A DNA stretch of 6,638 bases from Candidatus Doudnabacteria bacterium Gr01-1014_77 (GCA_007375915.1 VMFF01000029.1:1-6638); one strand, 5' to 3'. Counted from the stretch's first letter, positions 1-4,516 are shown. Notes: generated by a model from the sequence alone, not told the origin. A program made the numbers and translations.

Positions 1-469
1 TTAGTTTTTTATCTTGAATGGCTCGATACTTTCCATTTTTGCTTTGAAACAGAATAAAATAATATCTGATTTTACTTAACTCATTTAAATATTCATCAAA
101 AGTTAACCAGTTAAAATTAACTCCCTCTAAATTGTGCCATTTCTGAATTGAAAGAAGCGCGTCTCTTGAAAGCAAGGGCGCTAAAGACGCTCCGCAATTA
201 CCAATGATTGCTGTTGTAATTCCTTGAGCAACCAAACTGTCTAAGCTTGGACTGTCGAAAATAGTCCAGTAAACGTCAGAGTGATTTTGAATATCAACAA
301 AACCAGGAGCAATGTATTTTCCTGTTGCGTCATATATTTCCTCTGCATTGGCTTTTTGCAAATTACCAATCTGAACAATTTTGTCTTGCTCAATTGCAAT
401 ATCAGCCTTAAACGCAGGCTTCCCTGTTCCATCAATAATTGTTCCGTTCTTTATGATTTTTGAATACAT
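1..469 (-). CDS. D-aminoacylase/N-acyl-D-amino-acid deacylase-family amidohydrolase, N-terminal part (runs off window)
   Basis: Frame read by hand from ATG at 469; open to base 1, so the C-terminal part is outside or absent. Residues 1-60 form the small beta-sandwich start of the amidohydrolase superfamily (KNGTIIDGTGKPAF near 7-20, ADIAI 22-26, YIAPGFVDIQNHSD 52-65). ITTAIIGNCGASLAPL (84-99) matches the D-aminoacylase metal-cysteine segment, with Cys92 as the likely ligand. Where family members usually have HxH after the PGF(I/V)D motif, this protein has Gln61-Asn-His63, so the first His is missing. Family members hydrolyse N-acyl-D-amino acids or related amides in the cytoplasm. AGAGGG at 479-484 lies 9 bases before the ATG and supports the start. 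It lies 18 bases after mraY and is probably cotranscribed. After residue 133 (bases 1-70) I no longer recognise the family; about 480 residues would be expected. Family assignment is solid, exact substrate unknown. Confidence 0.75.
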   Translation of the reverse strand, partial: MYSKIIKNGTIIDGTGKPAFKADIAIEQDKIVQIGNLQKANAEEIYDATGKYIAPGFVDIQNHSDVYWTIFDSPSLDSLVAQGITTAIIGNCGASLAPLLSRDALLSIQKWHNLEGVNFNWLTFDEYLNELSKIRYYFILFQSKNGKYRAIQDKKL

Positions 470-487
470 TTTGTTTTTCCCTCTTTT

Positions 488-1534
488 TTAAGTTTTTGTA
501 CCAACGAAATGAATAATCACACCAAGCATTGCAAAAACCATTGAAATGATCCAAAGCCGCATAGTTACCTTTGCTTCAGGCCAACCAGAAGCTTCTAGAT
601 GATGATGTAGTGGTGATGAGAGTAAAAGCTTTCTTCCAAACACTTTTCGCCAGAATATCTGGCCAAACAAAGAAAGAGCTTCAATTACAAAAACAATTCC
701 AATAATAGGTAGGATGAGTTCTCCATGCAGCAAAAAAGCAATAACAGCTAAAACCGTTCCAAGACCCATTGAACCCGTGTCTCCCATGAAAAACATTGCC
801 GGAAAAATATTAAACCAAAGAAAAGCAAGCAAAGCACCGGATATGACACCAATGAAAGAAGCTAACTCATAACGACCCTCTAGATATGCAATTAATCCAT
901 ACGCAAGAAAAGACGTTAACAATGTTCCACCTGCTAAACCATCTAAACCATCAGTTTGATTTACAGAAAAACTAGTACCAACTGCAGCAAGAATGAAAAA
1001 AGGAATGTAAAGCCAACCAATGTAGAGGTTTCCAAAAAACGGAACAGAGAGATAGTCGAAACCTAGTTTGAAATAGAACCAGTAAGCACCAACTGCTGCA
1101 ACTAGAGCATAGAAAATTAACTTGTATCTAAAACGAATTCCTCTGTTCTTGTAACCTCTACCTCTCCAGTCTAAATAGTCATCAAACAAACCAATCAAAG
1201 AAGCACCAAACAAAGCTCCAACAGGAAGCAATGTTTCTTTACGAGTCAAAAAGTTTAATATATGGAAATATTCTATATGTAAAACTCTGTCTAAAAACCA
1301 AAACAGGGCGATTAAAAAACAGGTTGTTCCCCAAACAAGGATTCCTGCCATAGTTGGTGTTCCCTGCTTCCCAGCATGCATATTGCTATACACAGGAGTT
1401 GAACCATCATTACGGATATTTTTTCCAACTTTGAACTTTAAAAGAAGGTTAGTTAGCAAAGGAGTTGCTGCTAAAGCAACGAAAAAAGAAATCCCTGCCA
1501 AAATTAAAACTTTTAGGAGATGATAACTGATCAT
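488..1534 (-). CDS. mraY: Phospho-N-acetylmuramoyl-pentapeptide-transferase MraY
   Basis: Transfers phospho-MurNAc-pentapeptide from UDP to undecaprenyl phosphate, making lipid I on the inner face of the cytoplasmic membrane. The 348 residues match normal MraY length. Visible motifs in order: KQGTPTMAG (56-64), the Asp pair DD (118-119) in FDDYLD, the catalytic NQTDGLDGLAGG (192-203, Asp195/Asp198), the FNIFPA...GDTGS block (241-255), and the MraY-specific histidines SPLHHHLE (307-314). About ten hydrophobic helices are spread along the chain as in the family. The HHH motif and GTPTMAG separate it from WecA-type relatives. The ATG at 1534 is the natural start for the first helix. No clear Shine-Dalgarno precedes it, but a consensus -10 (1555-1560) would give a very short leader. 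The D-aminoacylase-like gene follows at 18 bases; the divergent neighbour is the G+C-rich island. Confidence 0.96.
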   Translation of the reverse strand: MISYHLLKVLILAGISFFVALAATPLLTNLLLKFKVGKNIRNDGSTPVYSNMHAGKQGTPTMAGILVWGTTCFLIALFWFLDRVLHIEYFHILNFLTRKETLLPVGALFGASLIGLFDDYLDWRGRGYKNRGIRFRYKLIFYALVAAVGAYWFYFKLGFDYLSVPFFGNLYIGWLYIPFFILAAVGTSFSVNQTDGLDGLAGGTLLTSFLAYGLIAYLEGRYELASFIGVISGALLAFLWFNIFPAMFFMGDTGSMGLGTVLAVIAFLLHGELILPIIGIVFVIEALSLFGQIFWRKVFGRKLLLSSPLHHHLEASGWPEAKVTMRLWIISMVFAMLGVIIHFVGTKT

Positions 1535-1554
1535 AATATGTTTTTACGCTTTTT

Positions 1555-1583
1555 ATTATACCACAAAACGAGCAATATCCTAA
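1555..1583 (-). promoter_or_regulatory. Putative mraY promoter
   Basis: On the minus strand a perfect TATAAT (1555-1560) is preceded after 17 bases by a weak -35, TTAGGA (1578-1583). Transcription would start near 1548, leaving only about 13 untranslated bases before the mraY ATG, which agrees with the lack of a Shine-Dalgarno. It lies back-to-back with the plus-strand promoter at 1594-1622. Confidence 0.45.
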
Positions 1584-1593
1584 ATCCAAGTCC

Positions 1594-1622
1594 TTGCTCA
1601 CAAATCACCTTTTCTGTAGAAT
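1594..1622 (+). promoter_or_regulatory. Putative promoter of the small membrane-protein pair
   Basis: TTGCTC (1594-1599), 17-base spacer, TAGAAT (1617-1622, five of six matches to TATAAT). Transcription would begin near 1629 and give a roughly 19-base leader ending in the GGAGG of the first small gene. The arms of an inverted repeat cover the -35 and the bases around and after the -10. Confidence 0.45.
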
Positions 1623-1629
1623 GTGAGCA
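1595..1629. repeat. Inverted repeat TGCTCACA/TGTGAGCA, operator-like
   Basis: Perfect 8-base arms at 1595-1602 and 1622-1629 separated by 19 bases. One arm covers most of the putative -35 and the other begins at the last base of the -10, so a protein bound to both would block RNA polymerase. TGTGA recalls CRP-family half-sites, but the arm spacing is larger than in standard CRP sites. Regulatory role is inferred. Confidence 0.45.
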
Positions 1630-1637
1630 CACATGAA

Positions 1638-1654
1638 CGGAGGATCGATGACGG
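1638..1654 (+). repeat. Start cassette copy 1: GGAGG site plus ATG
   Basis: The 17-base string CGGAGGATCGATGACGG occurs here and again, identically, at 1906-1922. It holds the Shine-Dalgarno GGAGG (1639-1643), a 4-base spacer, the ATG (1648) and the next codon. It decides the start at 1648 over the in-frame ATG at 1633, which has no ribosome-binding site and would put GGAGG inside the coding sequence. Confidence 0.8.
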
Positions 1655-1896
1655 ACGAGCAAAGAAACAAGGCAGTTAGCGGGAGAACGTCAATTCCGCT
1701 CGAGACTCTCATGGGGTTGATCGCACTGGCCGCTGGAGTGTTGATCAGCATCCCAACGTTGGTGCTCATGACCGCCGAGCCAGCGATCGTGGCAATCGGT
1801 CCGTGGACTGCTGTCGCCTACTACGCCAGCAGCTCGATCACGATGTTGCTTGTAGCATTCCTGCTGTTCGTGGGCTGGGTACTCTTAAGCGACTAA
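1648..1896 (+). CDS. Small two-helix membrane protein of unknown function (copy 1 of a tandem pair)
   Basis: 82 residues; I do not recognise the family. A polar N-terminus with mixed charge (1-15) is followed by a hydrophobic helix (about 19-41), a loop with GPWTAVAYY (51-59), and a second helix (about 60-80) ending at LLSD. With two helices both ends should be on the same side of the membrane. It aligns with the next gene without gaps around Glu19, Gly23-Leu24 and Ala26, and with a one-residue shift at the GxWT...Y segment, so the two are paralogues. The start is ATG 1648, set by GGAGG at 1639-1643; an upstream in-frame ATG at 1633 would add five residues. G+C-rich codon choice differs sharply from all neighbours. 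Holin-like or small stress/transport-associated protein are guesses only. Confidence 0.7.
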   Translation: MTDEQRNKAVSGRTSIPLETLMGLIALAAGVLISIPTLVLMTAEPAIVAIGPWTAVAYYASSSITMLLVAFLLFVGWVLLSD

Positions 1897-1905
1897 ACGC
1901 GCAAC

Positions 1906-1922
1906 CGGAGGATCGATGACGG
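1906..1922 (+). repeat. Start cassette copy 2: GGAGG site plus ATG
   Basis: Second exact copy of the 17-base cassette at 1638-1654, with GGAGG at 1907-1911 and ATG at 1916. It sits 9 bases after the stop of the first small gene. Conservation is higher here than in the coding sequences, as expected from a duplication whose translation signals were kept. Confidence 0.8.
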
Positions 1923-2173
1923 GAGAGTCAGCAGAGATGCAAGCGGTTGAAAAGAAGCCGATGGCGATCGAATCTGTGATCGGGCTTGTCGCGATCCTGC
2001 TTGCAGTGATCGGGCTTGTCGCGATCCTCATGATCAACATCAACGCCGCGAACGTGATCAAGGACGTCGGCTTCTGGACCGGCATGAGCTACCGGGCGGT
2101 CACCGCGTATATGTGGCTCCTGATTGCTGGCCTTGCTGGTGGTGGGTACGGGTTGTACAAGAAGCGCGACTAG
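1916..2173 (+). CDS. Small two-helix membrane protein of unknown function (copy 2 of a tandem pair)
   Basis: 85 residues, family not recognised. Polar N-terminus with EKK (12-14), hydrophobic helix about 18-41, loop with NINAANVIKD (41-50) and GFWTGMSY (52-59), second helix about 61-80 rich in Gly (AGLAGGGYG), and a basic tail YKKRD. Helix 1 contains a duplicated octapeptide VIGLVAIL (21-28 and 31-38) from a perfect 23-base DNA repeat. It shares IE(S/T)..GL.A and G.WT...Y with the preceding gene, is 19 bases downstream of its stop, and has the same start cassette, so the two form one operon. It is the only complete gene here ending in TAG rather than TAA. About 78% of codons end in G or C. 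Function unknown; the KKRD tail favours a cytoplasmic C-terminus by the positive-inside rule. Confidence 0.72.
   Translation: MTGESAEMQAVEKKPMAIESVIGLVAILLAVIGLVAILMININAANVIKDVGFWTGMSYRAVTAYMWLLIAGLAGGGYGLYKKRD
1976..2028 (+). repeat. Perfect 23-base direct repeat, 30-base period, inside helix 1
   Basis: GTGATCGGGCTTGTCGCGAT followed by CCT occurs at 1976-1998 and 2006-2028. The 30-base period equals ten codons, so the frame is kept and the octapeptide VIGLVAIL is repeated. Identity at synonymous sites means the duplication is recent or maintained by conversion; expansion or loss of a unit would change helix length by ten residues. Confidence 0.85.
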
Positions 2174-2213
2174 AGGCCTCGCAAGCAACACTGCTCCTCG
2201 CAACAAAGCAAAG

Positions 2214-2240
2214 CCCCGATGACAAAGATGATCATCGGGG
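2214..2240 (-). terminator. Hairpin, probable terminator for the minus-strand carboxypeptidase gene
   Basis: CCCCGATGA (2214-2222) pairs with TCATCGGGG (2232-2240) across a 9-base loop. On the minus strand the stem is followed by CTTTGCTTTGTT, a loose U-rich tail; on the plus strand no T-tract follows. It lies about 30 bases beyond the stop of the carboxypeptidase gene. The T-tract is imperfect, hence moderate confidence. Confidence 0.5.
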
Positions 2241-2241
2241 T

Positions 2242-2271
2242 AAGTATCAGTCAAACGGCTGATGCTTTTTT
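2242..2271 (+). terminator. Rho-independent terminator of the small membrane-protein operon
   Basis: AAGTATCAGTC (2242-2252) pairs with GGCTGATGCTT (2257-2267) over the tetraloop AAAC, with two G-U pairs, and runs into six T residues (2266-2271). The T-tract overlaps the stop codon (2270-2272) of the opposing carboxypeptidase gene, marking the right edge of the inserted unit. Confidence 0.75.
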
Positions 2272-3283
2272 AATTCCAACTAAAATTATCAAACACATAC
2301 TTAATCACTTCAAGTGTGCTATCGTTTCTGTCTGGTGTTCCTAAAACAATTGCAATGACTTTATTACCATTATCATTCTCTGCTTCTACAATCATGTTGC
2401 CCTGAGCTTTTGCTGTGTACCCTGTTTTGATTGATTTAATATTCTTGTATTCAAAAACTAATTCATTACTGTTTTTAATCTTGTATGTTTTTCCTAGTAA
2501 TGATTCAAAAGAATAACTTGCTTGCTGACTCCAGATTTGATCATACGGCAATTTATCAATTCCGTAATTAACTAACTTTCTTAAATCTTTTGCTGTTGAA
2601 TAGTTTGCTTCTGAATCAAAACCAACTGGATTGCTAAAGTGGGTATTCTCCATACCAAGTTCTTTTGCTTTTGCGTTCATCTTCAAAACAAATTCTGCTT
2701 TGTTGGGAAAATGATTTGCAAGAGTTAATGCAGCATCATTTGCAGAACCAAGAAGCATTGCTTTAAGTAAGTCCTCAGGATAAACTTTGTCTCCTGGAAC
2801 TAAACCAAGATATGGACTGACTTTCAAAGCATCTTCTTGAGTTATGGTGATTGCTTCTATAAAGCCTGGATCTTCGAAAGCAACGATCGCTGTCATTAAT
2901 TTTGTTAAAGAAGCAATTGCAACCTGACCATCAATGTTTTTCTGATACAAAATTGTCTGAGCAACAGGATCATAGACTAAGAAAGCCTTTGCTTTAACAT
3001 CAGGTGATACAGAATAGTTTGTTTGTTTAACTTCCTTGTCCTCATTAACACTATCTCCTCTTGGAGGAGAAACAATTGGTCCTTGCAGTGGGGTAGAAAA
3101 ATTAAAATCCTGACTTGTATCAGGAGATGTTTGGGTAATTGCAGCTCCCAAGACCTTTCCAGTCTTTGCTTGAGGTATTTGCCAATTAAAAGCAAACAAC
3201 AGCAATGCAACTGCAGGGATTAGGATAGATAGGTTTTGAGCTATTTTCCTTGGCACTTTTGTTTTTGTTTTAAATCCTTGCAA
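2270..3283 (-). CDS. dacA: DacA-type D-alanyl-D-alanine carboxypeptidase (peptidase S11)
   Basis: Removes the terminal D-Ala from peptidoglycan stem peptides outside the membrane, limiting cross-linking. The serine-peptidase triad of motifs is complete: SLTK (Ser125 nucleophile, Lys128), SAN (180-182; SGN in many relatives), and KTG (286-288). FSNPVGFD (216-223) also fits S11 enzymes. Residues 1-15 are basic and residues 16-33 hydrophobic, giving an N-terminal anchor or signal; residues 36-95 are a low-complexity Pro/Ser/Thr linker before the catalytic domain. The C-terminal beta domain of E. coli PBP5 is absent, as the protein ends soon after the catalytic fold. No ATG exists before Met130: the start is taken as TTG 3283, preceded by an in-frame TAA two codons upstream; GTG at codon 10 is the alternative. 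No Shine-Dalgarno is evident. The start lies inside a 16-base palindrome. Confidence 0.92.
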   Translation of the reverse strand: MQGFKTKTKVPRKIAQNLSILIPAVALLLFAFNWQIPQAKTGKVLGAAITQTSPDTSQDFNFSTPLQGPIVSPPRGDSVNEDKEVKQTNYSVSPDVKAKAFLVYDPVAQTILYQKNIDGQVAIASLTKLMTAIVAFEDPGFIEAITITQEDALKVSPYLGLVPGDKVYPEDLLKAMLLGSANDAALTLANHFPNKAEFVLKMNAKAKELGMENTHFSNPVGFDSEANYSTAKDLRKLVNYGIDKLPYDQIWSQQASYSFESLLGKTYKIKNSNELVFEYKNIKSIKTGYTAKAQGNMIVEAENDNGNKVIAIVLGTPDRNDSTLEVIKYVFDNFSWN

Positions 3284-3288
3284 GGATT
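3273..3288. repeat. Perfect 16-base palindrome over the carboxypeptidase start codon
   Basis: AATCCTTGCAAGGATT reads the same on both strands and is centred at 3280/3281, so the TTG start (3281-3283, minus) lies at its middle. In the transcript it could fold as a 6-base-pair stem with a TGCA loop holding part of the start codon; in DNA it could be a dimer operator about 20-30 bases after the predicted transcription start. Confidence 0.6.
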
Positions 3289-3311
3289 AATTTATTTTTC
3301 TTTGTACTTTC

Positions 3312-3340
3312 AATATATAGTAGGCTGGGGGCTTTGACAA
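3312..3340 (-). promoter_or_regulatory. Putative promoter of the carboxypeptidase gene
   Basis: Minus strand: TTGTCA (3335-3340), 17-base spacer, TATATT (3312-3317); both hexamers match consensus at five of six positions. Start near 3305 leaves a leader of about 22 bases. The -35 overlaps that of the plus-strand thioredoxin promoter by five bases, so the two cannot easily be occupied together. Confidence 0.6.
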
Positions 3341-3362
3341 CACCATTTGTTGTGGATAAAAT
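3334..3362 (+). promoter_or_regulatory. Putative thioredoxin promoter, near consensus
   Basis: TTGACA (3334-3339, perfect), 17-base spacer, TAAAAT (3357-3362, five of six). Transcription should start near 3369, giving a leader of about 25 bases with AGGA (3384-3387) six bases before the ATG. This is the strongest sigma-70-like promoter in the window. Confidence 0.7.
3337..3353. repeat. 17-base inverted repeat in the thioredoxin promoter spacer
   Basis: ACAACA (3337-3342) and TGTTGT (3348-3353) are perfect arms around a 5-base centre. The repeat fills the space between the -35 and -10 of the thioredoxin promoter and covers the -35 of the divergent carboxypeptidase promoter, a position suited to a repressor acting on both genes. 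Binding is inferred only. Confidence 0.35.
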
Positions 3363-3393
3363 GAAGAGGTCATTAAAATAAATAGGAAATACA

Positions 3394-3705
3394 ATGAACG
3401 TAACAAAGGATAATTTTGAAAAAGAAGTATTGCAGTCAGAAATACCCGTAATCGTTGATTTTTGGGCAGCTTGGTGTGGTCCATGCCGTGCAATATCCCC
3501 TATTGTTGAAGAAATTGGCACAGAATACAGCGGAAAAGCAAAAGTCGTCAAAGTAAACGTTGATGAAGAAGGTGAGCTTGCAATGCGCTATGGGATTATG
3601 AGCATACCAACTTTAAAGTTTTTTAAAAACGGCCAACAAGTTGGTGAAATTGTTGGTGCTGCTCCTAAAGCAAGCATGACAGCTGAATTACAAAAACATC
3701 TTTAA
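3394..3705 (+). CDS. trxA: Thioredoxin
   Basis: Cytoplasmic dithiol-disulfide oxidoreductase that reduces protein disulfides, normally recharged by thioredoxin reductase, which is not in this window. The 103 residues are the usual single-domain length. WCGPC lies at 27-31 (Cys28 nucleophile, Cys31 resolving), preceded by the buried Asp22 in VDFWA; the cis-proline loop SIPT has Pro72, and FKNG (77-80) and the Gly-containing end of strand 5 follow as in TrxA. No signal peptide, so it is not a secreted thiol protein. AGGA at 3384-3387 supports the ATG. The PspC-domain gene follows after 24 bases with its own Shine-Dalgarno and no terminator between, suggesting cotranscription from the promoter at 3334-3362. 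Confidence 0.96.
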   Translation: MNVTKDNFEKEVLQSEIPVIVDFWAAWCGPCRAISPIVEEIGTEYSGKAKVVKVNVDEEGELAMRYGIMSIPTLKFFKNGQQVGEIVGAAPKASMTAELQKHL

Positions 3706-3729
3706 TCAACAAAAAGGAAACAAAAACAA

Positions 3730-4170
3730 ATGAGTGACATAAAAAACCTAAGAAGATCTAAAGAACACCGTATTATTGCCGGAGTTTGTGGTGGAATTGC
3801 TGAATATTTTGAAACTGATCCAGTGTTGGTCCGTTTAATTTTTCTTGCAATCACTTTAGTAGCAGGTTCTGGTATTGTCCTCTACCTCCTACTCATTGTA
3901 GTTATCCCTGAAAAAGGAGAAAGAACTAGTATTGTAGAAAAAGAATTTGGCAGATTAAAAGAAGATCTTAACCGAGAAGAAATGCCAAAAAACAAACACG
4001 ATGATCACTACAATCACACACGAGGAGTCTTTGGGTTCTTTCTGATTATCATTGGTTTAATGGTTTTGTTGGATAACATGTTTCCAGAATTACAGGTTTC
4101 ATCTTTCTGGCCAATGATCTTAATATTCCTTGGTCTAGCAATCATGATGGGAAAACATAGACACCACTAA
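3730..4170 (+). CDS. PspC-domain membrane protein with a C-terminal LiaF/DUF5668-like helix pair
   Basis: 146 residues. Residues 5-62 are a clear PspC domain (LRRSKEHRIIAGVCGGIAEY, then DPVLVRLIF and a long hydrophobic helix ending in VVIPEKG). PspC proteins sit in the inner membrane and take part in phage-shock or envelope-stress responses. A charged linker (63-97) leads to two further helices (about 99-115 and 124-140) with the pattern GVFGFFLIIIGL...FWPMILIFLGL typical of the small membrane domain found in LiaF-like proteins. Histidines cluster in the linker (His90, 93, 96) and at the end (GKHRHH, 141-146). AAGGAA at 3714-3719 supports the ATG. It is the second gene after thioredoxin and ends at a strong terminator. 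No PspA or PspB partner is visible here, so the stress role is family knowledge only. Confidence 0.88.
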   Translation: MSDIKNLRRSKEHRIIAGVCGGIAEYFETDPVLVRLIFLAITLVAGSGIVLYLLLIVVIPEKGERTSIVEKEFGRLKEDLNREEMPKNKHDDHYNHTRGVFGFFLIIIGLMVLLDNMFPELQVSSFWPMILIFLGLAIMMGKHRHH

Positions 4171-4173
4171 AAG

Positions 4174-4201
4174 AAAAAAGCCCCGGCTCGGGGCTTTTTT
4201 T
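4174..4201. terminator. Bidirectional terminator between the PspC-domain gene and ybaB
   Basis: AAAAAAGCCCCG (4174-4185) pairs over a GCT loop with CGGGGCTTTTTT (4189-4200), with T continuing to 4201. Flanking A and T tracts make it work in both directions. It closes the thioredoxin-PspC unit on the plus strand and the oxidoreductase-ybaB unit on the minus strand; its T-tract shares bases with the ybaB stop codon. Confidence 0.92.
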
Positions 4202-4478
4202 ATTGGAACATATTTCCGTATTTTTCTTGCATCATCTTCTTAAAGTTTTCATTTAAGTCATGTAATGCTTCTCGAATGTCTTGGGCAATCTTTTTTCTGT
4301 CACCAACAACGCCATCTAAAACCTCAACGCTTTTAATATCCTGATTACCATCCATGATTAAACGAATCATAGCGTCTTTTGATTGTCCTGTTACCTGAAC
4401 CTGTGCAAGCTGCATTTGCATTTGCTTAGCTTGCTGACGCATTGAATTTAAGTCTTTTAGCTTATCAAACATTCCCAT
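4200..4478 (-). CDS. ybaB: YbaB/EbfC-family nucleoid-associated protein
   Basis: 92 residues, slightly shorter than E. coli YbaB (109). Family members form dimers that bind DNA and help shape the nucleoid. The N-terminal half is a Gln/Met-rich amphipathic helix (8-29, with QQAKQMQMQLAQVQ), then the family beta hairpin (VTGQSKDAMIRLIMDGNQDIKSVEV), and a C-terminal helix (about 64-87). The usual family Gly-rich segment near VEVxGxxGxxxV is weakened here to VTGQSKDAM. AAAGGGA six bases upstream favours ATG 4478 over ATG 4472. In many bacteria this gene follows dnaX and precedes recR; here it is 38 bases downstream of an oxidoreductase gene instead. It ends in a shared terminator. Confidence 0.85.
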   Translation of the reverse strand: MGMFDKLKDLNSMRQQAKQMQMQLAQVQVTGQSKDAMIRLIMDGNQDIKSVEVLDGVVGDRKKIAQDIREALHDLNENFKKMMQEKYGNMFQ

Positions 4479-4516
4479 ATGTGTCCCTTTCTTGATTTAA
4501 AGAAATAATATACGAA

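Larger units (their letters stand above)
1590..2240. other. G+C-rich island carrying two small membrane-protein genes
   Basis: Hand count of 1681-2220 gives about 58% G+C (312/540), whereas 1381-1500 and 2281-2460 give about 36% and 32%. Codon third positions follow: about 66 of 85 codons in the second gene end in G or C. Both genes use a full GGAGG Shine-Dalgarno, unlike neighbours, which have weak or no such sites. The edges fall exactly in the mraY-carboxypeptidase intergenic space without damaging either gene. I see no transposase, integrase or flanking direct repeat. Recent transfer or unusual selection are both possible. Confidence 0.7.

Noticed and set aside
241..463. Short frames on both strands within 241-463
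   Set aside because: They lie in other frames of the amidohydrolase gene, which matches a known family across its whole first 133 residues.
1595..1629. CRP-type binding site
   Set aside because: The arms contain TGTGA but are separated by 19 bases, unlike the 6-base spacing of CRP sites, so only a general operator is suggested.
1633..1647. Upstream in-frame ATG for the first small gene
   Set aside because: It has no ribosome-binding site, and GGAGG would lie within its codons; the cassette shared with the second gene places the start at 1648.
1885..2085. 66-codon minus-strand frame across the two small genes
   Set aside because: It crosses the boundary of both genes, its repeated SRIATSPIT peptides reflect the DNA repeat, and no start signal is visible.
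2177..2203. Direct repeat CCTCGCAA at 2177-2184 and 2196-2203
   Set aside because: Only 8 bases, two copies, no palindromic or spacer regularity; not enough for a CRISPR or attachment-site call.
1928..2254. 108-codon minus-strand frame opposite the second small gene
   Set aside because: It is antisense to a gene with a strong GGAGG site, has no ribosome-binding site of its own, runs through both terminator hairpins' region, and its repeated DRDKPDH peptides are just the mirror of the 23-base repeat.
1595..2271. Insertion sequence or transposon ends around the G+C-rich island
   Set aside because: No terminal inverted repeats matching each other, no target-site duplication and no transposase or integrase were found at the edges.
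3270..3551. Minus-strand frames of 93 and 68 codons overlapping the thioredoxin gene
   Set aside because: They are antisense to the WCGPC-bearing thioredoxin and cover the divergent promoters; no family features seen.
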